In this document: in pieces, positions 43,623 through 55,957 of the stretch
How the letters are laid out: each line of letters starts with the position of its first letter
How positions within the stretch are numbered: the first letter of the stretch is position 1
Source of the DNA: Gigaspora margarita
Taxonomy: Eukaryota; Glomeromycota; Glomeromycetes; Diversisporales; Gigasporaceae
NCBI GenBank assembly: GCA_009809945.1
Contig: WTPW01001675.1
Span: forward strand, 62,001-126,000
Direction: 5' to 3'
Length of the DNA stretch: 64,000 nt
Made by a program: the position numbers and the translations under genes
The notes under the pieces: generated by a model
Told to the model about the DNA's origin: nothing
The model's database searches: none
The model's input: only the letters and a program-made list of their open reading frames with translations

Positions 43623-46600
43623 ATGGCTCGAAAATGAACAAGACCTGAAACACTGCCTCATATGTGACGAGATGAACAATACCAAACCCCAGATCGTGAA
43701 GAAACTCCTGATAAATGAAGAAAATAAATAGCTCGAAAGATTAATGCAGCTAGAAAATACTATGAAGATATAGCAAATTCTTCACGAAACTCAAATGAAA
43801 TTACAGATAACCAAACCAGAGGTTTGTTAAGCTTATTTCAGTGACTATAATAAATATATCGTAATTAAGTTCAGCTTATTCGATTCCATAAAGCTGATAA
43901 TTTTCTGTAGTGATATTTATAAATAAATAAATACAATATCACCGCAGAAAATCATTGTCTCCAGATTCCATATATCTAAAGTCACACATAACTGTTTGAA
44001 TTAAATTATTAATTATACATGGCATTCTTTATTCCTATTGTTATTAAACTTGAGAATATTTAGCCTGAGCTGTTGAATAAATAGTTAACAAATAAGTGAA
44101 ATTTTATAATTTTCGGCCAATATAGGTTATCGATTTGACGGGGCTTCTCAACATGAACTTAATATCATACCTGTTCCGACCCAATCTGTTTAAAGACGCC
44201 CTAGAAAGGCACATAGCCTTGCCCAGAGTATAATTAACAATTTTAATCCAATAATTATTAGTGGAAAAAATGTGATTAATGGTCGACATATGCTTCAATG
44301 AATGTCAATTTGTTGTGAACACTGTCAAGCCATATGTTGGCTAACAGAGTCCCCAACTAATTGCTATCATGGCGGAAAAGTTGTTTTAGCACCATTAGAT
44401 AGTGCATCTGTATCAATTTTAAAGCTGCTTATAGAAAATTCACCAATAATCAGAGAGCCATATTTGAAACAAATTCGGTTATTTAATTCTGTTTTTGCCT
44501 TCACATCGATAGGAGCATCAATTGACCCACATATTGCAGATAGAACTAACGATGTATATACCTATCATGTTCAAGATGCAATTTATCATAGAATTGGTCC
44601 ATTGCTTCCTGCAGAGAATTGTATATCCAAATTCTCACAAATATATATATATAATGGCAATTTGAAACTGAATTGAGCCACCATAACATTGTATTTCCCG
44701 CTTTAGACAGCTTTCTTTTAGCAGATATTTAGCATAATCTCTACAAGCATAACCCTTTTGCTCAAGTTTTTCGTAGTGCTGGTCAGTTTGTACATGAAGG
44801 TCAACCTGTTGTATTAAAAATTTTAAGTGGCCAAGAAAATGATGTATGGAGGACCCCGAATAATACTAGCAGAGGTTATATTTGAGCCATTAGCAGTTTT
44901 TCTGCAATTTGATTGGATAAAAAAATTTTTAGCCAATCAAATTGCTTAATTTTGCAAAATTTTGACCTCTGTTAGCTATTTTCCAAATATGACCTTCATT
45001 AGTATTGTTCAGGGTCCTATGTATGGCGTTATAACCAGCCTACTGCTAATGAAGTTGCAGTTTTGATGATTGATGACAGTACTACTAATAGTGGACGCGA
45101 TATTCTTCTTCAGACTAACCAGGGTCAATTGCAGCAAATATCAGAGTGCCATGCTGCATATGATGCACTTCAATATCCATTACTATTTCCATATGGCTAG
45201 CTTGGGTGGCATCCCAACATTTCTTATTCGACTGATACCAGATCTAGCAACTCAAGAAACTTCTATAATAATGAAAACAGTGATTCTGCAAGTGACAACA
45301 ATCTTGAGAATAGAGACTTGGACAATGATTTAAGTCAAACACGGCAGCGAACTCAAGTCACATTGCGAGACCATACAGCATATCATTTACATATACGCAA
45401 TTCTGTTAATGGTATACTTCATCATTCTGGGCGCCTTTTCCACCAATATATTGTTGATCAGTATGCTAAAATTGAACAGAATAGGCTCTCTGGCATAGAA
45501 AAATGACTTCCAAGGTCTTAGCAATATAGGAACTCAAATTATTTTGCCTTCATCATTTACTGGTGGTGATCGGTATATGAGCCAATGCTATCAAGATGCA
45601 ATGGCAATTGAGCAAGAATTTTGGAAGCCAAGCTTATTCATTACAGTTACGTGCAACCCAAATTGACCTGAGATTCGTGCTAAGCTCTATGATAGACAAA
45701 TACTAAATGACCAGCCTGATGTTATTGCTCACATTTTTCATCTCAAATTAAAAGAAATTCTAAATGATCTTATAAGAAAAATATCTTAGGCAAGGTAGTA
45801 GCAATTGTATTGGTTATTGAATTTCAAAAAAGAGGTCTTTCACATGCACATATCTTAATAATACTTGTAGAAGAAGATAAACTACAAACGCAATCTGATT
45901 ATGATAGTATTGTATCTGCTGAAATTTCCAATCCTATTCATCAGCCACAGCTTTATGAGACTGTTACTCGACGTATGTTGCATGGACCTTGTGGTACACT
46001 TGCACCCAATGCTCCTTGTATGCAAATAATATTTGTTCAAAAAATTATCCTAAGCACTTTATTGATATTATTACAGAAAATAAAAATAGATACCCATTAT
46101 ATAGGTGACGATGATATTAGACAATAGGTATGTTAGTAAATTTTTTGTTTTTTATGTAACAATTAATATTGACTAATAGTCAACTAAATAGATGGGTAGT
46201 GCTATACAACCCATACTTGTGCCAAAAGTATGACTGTTATATTAATATAGAAATTTGTTCTACTATCATGTCAGTTAAATACTTATACAAGTATGTATAT
46301 AAAGGGCATGACCAGGCTTTAGTTGTTGTCCAGAATGATGGTACTAGAAATGCAACCTATGATGAGATCCAAAAATATCTTGATGCTCAATATGATTCTG
46401 CATCTGAAGCATGTTGGCGAATTTTCTCCTACAACCTACAAAAAAGATCTCATTGAGTAGAAAACTGCAGGTAATAATAAATTATTTTTTTGTTTTTTAA
46501 GCATATATAATTTAAACTCATATTTTTATTTTATTATAGGTGCACTTACCAGACCAACAATTAGTTCTTTTAATACGCAGTCAAATCTAAGTGAAATTAT

Positions 46601-48725
46601 ATTGGTAGCAAAGCACACAAAACTCACAAGATTCTTTGAGAATGTTGAAATAATCCTGAAGTTGCAGGACTCCTATATTCAGAATTTCTAAATTTTTTTT
46701 GTTAAAAAAAAGAATCCTGGAAACATCAAAAAAAAGAGAAAACAAAGTAATTGGAAGACTATATTCAGATTCACCAAATGATTCAGAATGCTTTTGCTTA
46801 TGTCTTTTGTTATGTCATATTCATGGTTCAATATCATTTGAATATTTGCATACAGTTAATGGTATCACTTATCTGACATTTAAACAAGCAGCACAGCAAT
46901 TAGATCTTTTAGAAAATGATGATGAATGGTTTAATTACCTATTTGAAGCAAGCCATTTTCAGATGCCATCACAACTACACCTCTTATTTACAACTATATT
47001 AGTATATTGTTAGCTAGCAGGTGTTAGAGACCTTTGGGATACTTACTTACCAGCTCTAACAGAAGTTTTCATATATGCTGCACAACAACTTGGTCAAAAT
47101 GCCATACCAGAGGATCCTTTAATAGTAAGTTGTGCTTTGCTTGAAATTGAAGTTCACATTAAACAATGTAGAAAAACCTTGAAGACTTTTCTGAATTGCC
47201 TACCATAAATTATGATTTATTAAATTATAATAGGCAAATACAGCTTTTTATAGAAGAGACAACTTTTTCACAGAACAAATTGCAGCAGATTCTTGAATGC
47301 ATTTTATTATAAATGATGAACAGCATGCAATATACAATGCTGTAGTAGCAGCTGCAGAATAGCCAAATCCAGAGCCTTCTATTTTTTTATTGATGGTCTT
47401 GGTGGTTCTGGAAAGACTTTTCTGTATAATATTCTTTTAGCCTACTTTCACATTAGAAATCAGATCGCACGGGCTCTAGCTTTGTCAGAGATTGCAGCAT
47501 TACTGCTTATGTGTGGCTGAACTGCACATTCTTAGTTAAAGATACCTTTAAAATTAAATGAAACCTCAACATGCCAGTTATCAAAATAATCTGAAAATGC
47601 CTGTCTGCTGAGAGAATCAAAGTTAATCATTTGGGATGAAGCTCCTATAATTAACAATTTTATATTCAAAGTTGTTGATAGGTTATTATGTGATATTACT
47701 GACATTGTTAAGCCTTTTGGTGAAAAGCTTATAGTATTTGGAGAAGATTTTTGCCAAATATTACCAGCTATTATTCATAGGTCACAAGGACAAATTGTTT
47801 ATGCCAGTCTTAAACATTCTTATCTTTGGGATTCAATTAAGCAAATGTTACTTACAAGAAACATGCATCTTCAACAGACAAATAATCCTAATATAGCAGA
47901 AGATCTTGAATTTGCTAATTATCTTCTTTGAATTGGTGAGGGAAAGAAAGTCATTTATCCTAATATTGGCCATGATTTTATTTACTTGCCTGATAACATA
48001 TGCTCAAAGATCAGCTATAGAAACTAATTAATTATGCATATGATGACCTGCAAACAAGATGGAATGACTGTCAATATCTTTTGGAAGGCGCAATTTTAAC
48101 AACTAAAAATCAAGAAGTTGATAAAATCAATAATCAGATCTTATCTGATTTTCCTGGTAAGAAAAAGACTTATTGTTCTGCAGACTCTGTTGGAGATGCT
48201 GAAAGTGTTAATAATAATTTATATCCTCCTGAGTTTCTTAATACACTTTCTTCAAATAGTATGCCCCCTCACAAATTGAAGTTTAAAAAAGGTGCACCTA
48301 TTATATTACTTCGCAATCTAAATGCAAAAAAAGGTTCATGCAATGGCACATGCCTAATTATTCGAGATTTTCAACAATATGTACTTAATGCTGAGGTTGT
48401 TACAAGTTTATGTCCAGGTTTGCATGTTTTCATTCCATGTATAGTTCTTGAGCCATCTGATACAGAACTTCCATTTAAGCTCTAATGACGTTAATTTCTA
48501 ATTAAGTTGGCCTTTGCTTTGACAATAAATAAAGCACAGGGCCAAACAATTCCAAACCTTGGGCTTTACCTTCTAGAGCCTGTATTTACTCACGGCCAAT
48601 TATATGTGGCTCTTTCTAGAGTACATTCTCGCTGAAATATTAAGATTGTTGCAGGTGGTAGCTGAATAGCAGATCAAAAATATTACACAGCCAATATAGT
48701 TTATTATGAGATTTTTGATAATTAA
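43623..48725 (+). pseudogene. Helitron Rep/PIF1-helicase relic
   Basis: An N-terminal exon (43623-43830) starts MARK and contains DEQYQTPDREETP and ARKYYEDIANSSRNS before a possible donor. A main part from about 44115 carries a Cys/His head (CEHCQAICWLTE...GGKV), the Helitron N-terminal domain (RDHTAYHLHIRNSVNGILHH), the HUH motif RGLSHAHI (45831-45854) and the tyrosine motif KYLYKYVYKGHD (46277-46312). The helicase has Walker A GLGGSGKT (47395-47418), Walker B IIWDEAP (47626-47646), a C-terminal block [15 protein letters not shown] and motif [12 protein letters not shown] (48603-48632). These proteins nick, displace and rejoin single strands for rolling-circle transposition. Many stops and frameshifts, plus an inserted MITE (44850-45018), show it is dead. 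Several stops sit where the family has Arg or Gln. Confidence 0.85.
44850..45018. mobile_element. hAT MITE inside the Helitron Rep relic
   Basis: The inverted ends AGGACCCCGAATAATACTAG and, mirrored, AGGACCCTGAACAATACTAA carry an exact 8-bp duplication ATGTATGG (44842-44849, 45019-45026). It is 169 bp. Removing it with one duplicate rejoins GQENDVW to RYNQPTANEV in frame. It is clearly younger than the Helitron. Confidence 0.9.
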
Positions 48726-48959
48726 ATAGTATACCAGTAAGCTAGATAGTAAATAAACATGCTAATTTAGTAAGTATCTTGAACATATGTTCGTACATAT
48801 CAGCACCAGTTTAAAGTCAATTTCAAAAAATAGGATCCTTTTGTATTAGAGATTGATTACGAAATTTATTATAACGATAATTAATCCATTGCACTAAAAT
48901 ACTATAAGTGCTAAAAACCTGTGTGATAGTAATTTACAACCCGTATGTTACTTGATATT

Positions 48960-49130
48960 GCTGTATGGGAAAATATCGATTTATTTAGAGCAAATTTTAA
49001 TGCAGTGTAATAGCACCAAATTCAGGCAAAATTAGTAGTATAATTTTGGCTGCTGATATAAATTTGGCCAACCTGGGACATCGGAAAGTTCTGAAAGTAG
49101 ATGTTCAACAAACATCAAAAAGTAAATAAA
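48960..49130. repeat. Inverted relative of 42225-42345
   Basis: ATGCAGTGTAATAGCACCAAA, AGGCAAAATT and TTTGGCCAACCTGG occur as the reverse-complement order of the segment in the 41602-42429 element. The end GGGAAAATATCGATTTATTT resembles that element's terminus. The two lie inverted near the two ends of the Helitron. Confidence 0.55.
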
Positions 49131-49727
49131 ATATGTGATTGATCACTATCACGTTATTCTAGAACTTTAGTTTGATTAAGTAAATCAACATATCGATAAT
49201 TTGATTATATTGATATCTTCTCCTGTTCCTGGTACATATGTATATATGTACTGCATATCTAATATAATACCAACGTGCTACAAATTTTACTTAATGAAAT
49301 TAACAATCACATGTATTTGTTATAACATGATTGTGTAAATTTTAAAAAAACTGATAGTACTAGATATATACAGTGCTTAAAAGATTATGATTATAACTAA
49401 TTAATATTACAATTGGCTTATTTCAATTGGCTTATTAGTTAGATATAGTATATATAGTAGTAAAGTTGAATACAATACTATATATATATCATATAATTTG
49501 CTAAAATTCTAATTCAAAGTTTAATAGCTAATTATATATATAGTATAGTGTAATTTTTTAAATTTATACTATATTTCTAACTATATTGTTTATAAGACTA
49601 TACAAACTTAATAAATCAGTGTTTATAATCTAGCTAAATAAAATTTGCAAGCCAAAAAAAATTTTAAATACTATATACTGTATTTACTATTTAGTTAAAT
49701 TTTTTAAAAAAAACCTATAAAATTATA
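49131..49727. other. AT-rich Helitron interior
   Basis: TATATATA-rich DNA with no gene. CAATTGGCTTATTTCAATTG near 49410 is a short direct/inverted repeat. Confidence 0.4.
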
Positions 49728-49890
49728 TACCATATTACTGCGAAATAACAATCATGGGTGTTATTTTGAAAATCGCATCCACTAAAAATAGCATACTGGG
49801 TTTTGAAATAATGCCCATGCGTGTCCCAAAATAGCGCACACCATATATAAAATACTATATAATCAAATAAAGTGTTCAATGAATGCTTCA

Positions 49891-50697
49891 TACAGTGGGG
49901 GGACATATTATTGTGGACACTTTTTAAAAATTTGTACAAAGCTAAATATATAAGATATAAAGCTAAAAACTAATATATAATTTCTTTAAATCTATATATT
50001 TTAAATAAAAAAAAATCATAAAATTCTATGCAGTACTTTTTAAGATAATTAAATTTTATAATTTTGTGCAATGTTATACACATATGAAAATAGTAATTTT
50101 TTAAAACTTAGTTATCAAAATTGCTATATATTAAAAGTTTTTTTTTATTAAGTAAACAATATTATTTTTAATTAAAAACTTGTTCAGCATAACAAATTAT
50201 ATATAATTCTAAATTTTTAGAAATTTTAAAAAAATTTTGAGTTGAATACTATTATTAAATATAAAAGGTAAATTTTTTAATTTAAATTAATAAATTGCTA
50301 AATATAGTAATTTTATTACTATATATAGTAATCTAATAAATTTTTTTCAAAAAATTATAAAATTTGCAGAATATATATAATTTGTTATACTAAATAACTT
50401 GATTAAAAAAATTGCTAGTTTATTTGATAAAAAATTAAGTTTATATATTACTATCTTTAATAATTCTAATTACTAAAAAAACATAGTAAAATTTAGAAAA
50501 TCATACTAATATAAAATTCTAAATTTTATTTAAACTTAATTATTTTAAAAACTGTTGCATAGAATTTTTTAAACTTTTTTTTATTTGAAAAATATAGATT
50601 TAAAAAATTTATATTTTTATTTTTAGCTTTATATCTTACATATTTAGCTTTGTACAAATTTTTAAAAAGCGTCCACAATATTATGTCCCCCACTGTA
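49891..50697. mobile_element. Tc1/mariner-like non-autonomous element, 807 bp
   Basis: The ends TACAGTGGGGGGACATATTA and, mirrored, TACAGTGGGGGACATAATAT give a TA target. Inverted arms of about 170 bp continue through TTTGTACAAAGCTAAATAT and TCTATGCARYASTTTTTAA. The interior is A/T-rich and non-coding. Confidence 0.85.
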
Positions 50698-51640
50698 TTT
50701 ATTCTTTTTAGCTTTAATTGCTTCAAGAATAACTATTATTAAATGTTTAATTATCGCTACTGTAACGAATAATTTTTCCTTTGTCTCTCACTTCCATATT
50801 TGTATAATTCTTTAAGTTGCTACATACTTTCCATAATGGTATCGTCATAGCCACGTTAATCTTTCTTTCTAGTATTAGGCATTATTATGTATTCTTGGTG
50901 GCTTAATCCTATGAGCCTCATTTCGGGCACATTAAAACATGAGAGTGGCTATGTGAACATAGTTGTCTAAACCTGTTGGGCAATGAAGGTTCAAAAAGCC
51001 CACTGCGTCAATGTAGTCAAAGTTGCAGGGCTAACGAAGAAGCTGCAAAATAAGTATAGCCATTATAGCATAGACGTAGTGGTAGCGAAGTAAATATGTA
51101 ATCTTGTCTGAGATCTAGAATGTATATAAAGGTTGCCCTCACCCTTAATCAAATGTATCTAATTTATGCTCTCAAAAATCCTTAAATAAATATACATTTT
51201 TTTAATAATAAATACCTAATAAATCATTAATATTCATGTTCCATAAATTACTGCCAAATTTATGTGACATTCTAATGTAAACCATTGGGGTTAAACTTGG
51301 CATGAAAGTACCAAGCTCTCCCATATGATGGTTACACCATCCTTATCCTAGCAGGATAATAAATTGTTATGGCCATTCTTTTTGATTTTAATACTGGAAT
51401 ATAATTTTTGATAATAAACGAATGTTTTATGCACATCCTTTTTAAAGTTAGAACTATAATGGCATTAGAGTGCTGCGTAATGATGCCAAATAACAAAAAA
51501 AAATAGGGCCATAAATCTACAGGTGATGCTTTATAAATGTGCAGGTTTTAAAAAATAATAATTAGCTTTTTACTATCACTATGTAGAAGTTCAACAATAG
51601 GTTAATTGTTCCTATATATATATATATTAAGGTTTAGATT
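50698..51640. other. Non-coding DNA within the 49728-51763 element
   Basis: Relatively normal composition for this window (for example AAACCTGTTGGGCAATGAAGG at 50971) but with no open frame of note and no repeat that I can match elsewhere. Confidence 0.4.
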
Positions 51641-52414
51641 TTCAGTGCCAGTACAGGATAAAAAATTGGGTTACCTCAAAATAGCGCACATGTGCGCACT
51701 CAAAATAGCACACAGGTGATTGAAACACTGCGCAGGTGCGTGTTATTTCGCAGTAATACAGTATATTTTTTATATAATTTTTTTAAAAGTTGGATTGTTA
51801 GATTATTTTAAAAAATTTTATTATAAGAACTAATTTATTGTTTGTATAGCATAATATTATGTTATTATTTTTATATAATATATAGTATATTGTGTTTAAA
51901 AAAAAACAAATTTTTAAATAAAATTTTAAATTCTAAATTTAAATTTTAAATTAATTTATTTAATTTATATTGTAATACCCGAAGCAACGCGAGGGTTATT
52001 TGCTAGTTAGTAATCAAAAAACCTTTTTATACAACAAATAAAATAAACTCTGATCAATTTCATCATTATACTATTGTTCTACGATTATGTGAAAATTATG
52101 TGATCTTGTAATATATGACCTGAAATAAGCAGTATATCTGAAAGAAGAAAAAATTAGAACCATTAGTGTTATATTTAAAATAGCAATACCAGTAACTATC
52201 TTATAGAAATAAAAAAGAAATTCATCTGAGCCAAGATATTATCTCTACAAGGCCTATGCTCTAAATACTCAGACAAAATCTCACTATGCCTTGATCAATA
52301 CCTTCCATTTTGGAGTTTCAGTCTTGTTATATGATATAGTAGCAATTGCTAGTTAGATATTGTATTTGTTAGTTATTACCTAGTAGATTATACTTTTACA
52401 ATTTTTTATAAAAA

Positions 52415-53230
52415 TATATATGATTTGATCTACTCGTATTTACAAGACTTGCCAGCGATTAATTAATGACTCTACACCAGTGGATTTCACCATGACTATT
52501 AGAAAGTAATAAAAAAATATATGGGGGTGAGTCAATAGAAATCAAGCAAATTTTTTTTAGTACTTTTTTTAAAAGTTTAAATTAAGATAATTTAACAAAA
52601 ACTTGATCAAATTTAATAAAGTTTTTTTTAAATTAATTCTACAGGTTTATAAAATTAATTTAAAAAAAATTTTATCAAATTTGATTAAATTTTTGTTAAG
52701 TTATTTCTGTTTAAAGTTTCAAAAAAATTTTATTATAAAAATTTTGCTTGATTTCTATTGACTCACCCCCATATATTAGTAATATTGGATTATATAAATA
52801 TTATCAAATCATATTATGAATTAGACATAAACCTGATTCAACAAAAATATAAATAGATCTATATATAGCTGATTGTGATTATACAATCAAAAATTGTAGA
52901 GGCTAATTTAAGCATCCCTCCTATAAAAATTTAAGAAAAATAAAATTTAAAAATATAAATAACTTTACTACTAATGCTTATAGTATTTATAATACTGCAA
53001 AGGAGAGACATTTAAATTTCCACAAATTGAAGAGATAAAAGCTCTGCTAGTGATATACCATCGCAAATAGAAATATTTACAAGAATAAAATTTAAATAAG
53101 ATTTACTAAAATTAAAAAAAAAATAAACTTTTACAATTGAAATATACAAATTCATGGCATAATATATACTTATCATTATATAACCAAAAAAAAATCATTA
53201 GGATAACTTATCTTTGCTTCATTAAAATTC
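52415..53230. repeat. Duplicated block, copy 2 (paralogue at 37940-39115)
   Basis: Same landmarks as copy 1 in the same order, with a single 147-bp unit at 52950-53095 and a MITE inserted at 52522-52771. It lies just right of the Helitron 3' end, while copy 1 lies left of its 5' end. Confidence 0.7.
52522..52771. mobile_element. Palindromic MITE
   Basis: TGGGGGTGAGTCAATAGAAA and its mirror TTTCTATTGACTCACCCCCA enclose 250 bp that is self-complementary almost throughout. It is flanked by TATA/TATA. The matching block at 38040-38075 reads straight through (GTGTATTAGTAATATT) and so preserves the empty site. Confidence 0.8.
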
Positions 53231-53749
53231 AATGGATCATTAGCATTAAGGATCTGGGTATGCTGCATCTAAGAGCAAAGTCAAGAGGGTTTAACTGCTA
53301 TGATCAGTAATAAATTTAAAATGCTTTGGTGGCAATTAGCTATTTAATAAAATTAGAGTTGAAAATGGAAAGTAAAAATGCCTGGTTTCATTGGTACAAG
53401 AGATAATAAGAGCTTGTGTACAGATGTTTCTGATATGTGTGTCATTGTAAAAAGCACTTGACTTGTTTGTGTCCATTTATTAAATATCAATGTGATGGAA
53501 TCAGCCATGTAGGAGATGTTGATGAAGGCAAAATAAATAAGAAAAAAAACTCTTCATCAGTAAAATGCATTTGGATTATGTGAACTATAAGAGGGAAATA
53601 AAAATAGATCTATACTGTGATATCTGAAAATATTGTAGATTATGATGCTGAAAGTCTAGATTGATAAAAGCAATAAATTCATTAATTGTCAAAAGTTATG
53701 GTGATGAATTGGGCCAGTAAATAGCATAACCATGGATGTCTTCACAAGA
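53231..53749. other. Non-coding or highly eroded DNA
   Basis: Less A/T-extreme than the flanks, with short gene-like words, but no consistent frame or domain. It may be the eroded 5' part of the Sel1 relic that follows. Confidence 0.35.
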
Positions 53750-54270
53750 ATGATATGAGTTCTGAAAGGGAAGAAAATAAAATGCTTACTTACTATCAAA
53801 GATCTGCATAGGCTGGTCACATTAATTAAATGTATAATAGTTAGTATAGCTATGAATATGGAATCAAAATTAAGAAGGATAGAAATAAACTATTCGGTAT
53901 TATTAGAAGATCAGCTAATATGGATCATACAAATGCAACATGTAATTATAGATCTTGCTGTAATAAATTAGAAAGAATGAACTAAAGGTGTCAAATTGAA
54001 TAAATGATGGAATCTTAAATTCTGATATAAAAATGGAAGTAGAGTAAAAGGTGATAAAAAATGTCTAGTTTATTGTGAAAAATCTACTGATATAATTATT
54101 ACAGCACAATAAATAACAAAATGAAGAGCACTATTAGTGTATATAAAAAGTTGAAGAGAACATTATTGAACGTAAGATACTCATAATGAATAAAGAAGAG
54201 ATTGCTGATACTTGTAGAAGGTGGTTTGATAAGGTTGAGTTTGAATATAGCATATCTAATGCAAAATAAC
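53750..54270 (+). pseudogene. Third Sel1-repeat protein relic, strongly eroded
   Basis: Plus-strand frames give three successive Sel1-like units: ENKMLTYYQRSA.AGH, then YSYEYGIKIKKDRNK followed by RRSANMDHTNATCN, then YKNGSRVKGDKKCLVYCEKS. After a gap, EEIADTCRRWFDKVEFEYSI at 54195-54260 resembles the tail that follows the kinase domain in the two other Sel1 kinases. The space between is too short for a kinase domain. Stops are frequent. It is probably an old Sel1-kinase copy that lost its catalytic core. Confidence 0.55.
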
Positions 54271-55600
54271 AAATAAAAAAATTGGGTATCAAAGTCCAGT
54301 AATACCAGTGAATTTAATGAGACAGATAGATACAAATGACTAATGATTTATGTTGGGTCATAAAAATTGTGAAAAGTCTGAAGGTAGTAAAGAGCCAAAG
54401 ACCAACAAATCCTGATTGTAAAACAGCATAACGGTATCCAAGTTAATGTCCAGTAAAACTGGTTGAATATAACAAGTATGATAATAATGATAAATTTTTG
54501 TAGAGCAAGGATTCGAATAATATCAAGTAAAAGATAAGAGGAACATAGTTAATAAGAGCAATGTTAGCTTTGATGAAGCAAAAGGTCAAGAACCATGTGA
54601 TGTGAAAAGAAGAAGAAAAAAAAATGAAGAAATGAATACAAACAAGATTCTAGCATTTATGATAAGAATAATTTTGAACATGCTAATGATTGTGATATCA
54701 TTTGGAAATTTGGTGTAGGTTGTTATGCTAGATCTGTGTCATAATCCAAAAATAGATAGTATCGATTGTACTTTAGTTGAAATATTTTAATTATAATAGA
54801 AGTATAATTGAAGATTCTGCGATAGAATGTGAACCAATTAAAGGTGATACTAACTTCGAAGATGAAAATCAAAGGGTCTTAAATCTTGCATGATTAGAAT
54901 TAATTCTAAGTTGAGGATCAGTGCTAGGTCAGTTGTAATTAATATTGATGCATGTATTAGTAATTAGATAGTAATTAAATTTATATGATGAAGGATTTTT
55001 GCCAAAGTTCTTCTTACGTGAAATTCTGTGTGGTATTTAGTAGAAATACCTGTATGATATAATAGCTTTTCTTTAGCCAATTGAGTATAAAATAGTAAAA
55101 GTTAAGTAGTACATGGTAGTTCATAACAGTAATCTTGCAAAAAATTTTCTAGTCACGTAGAATAAATTTCTTTATGGAAATTTAATACCATCTTTTATTT
55201 CAGAAACTTTTATTTTTCCAATTTATAACCATTGAAATAGTTTTAACTATTTGTATAATCATTTTTCATCATCATTGAGTTTTTTTCCGTAAGCTTAGCT
55301 GGATATATTATTATTGTGATTATATAAAAAAATAAAGCAAATGCACAAAATGAGAATGAGAAAGTAAAGTACAACATTATTGAGAATAAGAAAAATTGAT
55401 ATAAAAAATCATGAATATCAGTTATTGTGATACAAACTAATAAAGAAGCTATGAAATAATATGTGTCATTTTATATAATATCATTGGTTATTTACACGAC
55501 AAGTTTTCAAAGATGTGAAAATTATGTAAGATTTTAAATAAAATAACAATACCTTATTTTATAATCAGATTTAAGATTAAAGTTATAGGTATATCCAAAA
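54271..55600. other. Intergenic DNA, no gene supported
   Basis: Scattered short gene-like words (for example SSIYDKNNFEHANDCDIIW near 54650) without a lasting frame. No element ends were found. Confidence 0.4.
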
Positions 55601-55957
55601 AATTTGTAAAAAATTTATAAACCACTTTAGCATTACTGTCCTAACAAATTTCACTGGCAAATTAGTTTCTAATATAAAAAGAACGCAATAAATCAAACAA
55701 TTCAAAAGTTTGTTCACAATATGAAGCTGCTTTCTGTACAGCAACAAAAGTTTTTCTTGGTATTAGTAAAGCTCTTTCTAACTTAATTTAATAGTAAAAC
55801 TAAAACAAAAAATTTTTATTTTTGCCATTTTGCATATTAGACTTGATCCTGAAAATTGATTGATTGGCAAAATTATCAGATCATCAGTACTGTTCCAAAA
55901 AATTGATTTATACAGTACTCGAACTATCACGTTCTGATTGGATGAAATTGACAATCT
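55601..55957. repeat. Eroded relative of the 39208 MITE family
   Basis: Contains TTTCACTGGCAAATTAGTTTC, and TTAGACTTGATCCTGAAAAT followed by TGATTGGCAAAATT, in the order seen in 39208-39497, but its ends cannot be fixed. Confidence 0.35.

Larger units (their letters stand above)
49728..51763. mobile_element. Element bounded by TACYRTATTACTGCGAAATAACA ends
   Basis: TACCATATTACTGCGAAATA on the left and TATTTCGCAGTAATACAGTA on the right are inverted and related to the 4506/16753 MITE termini. Both subterminal zones repeat AAAATAGCGCACA. The 2-kb interior has no recognisable transposase and hosts the Tc1-like MITE 49891-50697. It may be one long relative of the family, or two small MITEs that happen to face each other. 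Confidence 0.45.
41228..52006 (+). mobile_element. Decayed Helitron, about 10.8 kb with nested insertions
   Basis: The left end AATCTATATATTAAAATACT fits a Helitron 5' TC terminus preceded by A. A second TCTATATATTAAA lies 19 bp upstream and could be the true end. The right end GAGGGTTATTTGCTAG, followed by T, fits the CTRR terminus, with an imperfect hairpin (CCCGAAGCAACGCGAGGG) just before it. The Rep/helicase relic (43623-48725) reads in the expected direction. Insertions inside include 41602-42429, 44850-45018 and 49728-51763. Helitrons transpose by rolling circle via an HUH Rep and a PIF1-type helicase. The ends are degenerate, so the limits are less certain than the identity. Confidence 0.65.

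Noticed and set aside
44104..44298. 64-codon minus-strand frame
   Set aside because: It is the antisense of the Helitron exon that reads through GYRFDGASQHELN on the plus strand.
54099..54335. 78-codon minus-strand frame
   Set aside because: It is hydrophobic and low-complexity, and antisense to the Sel1-kinase tail-like relic.
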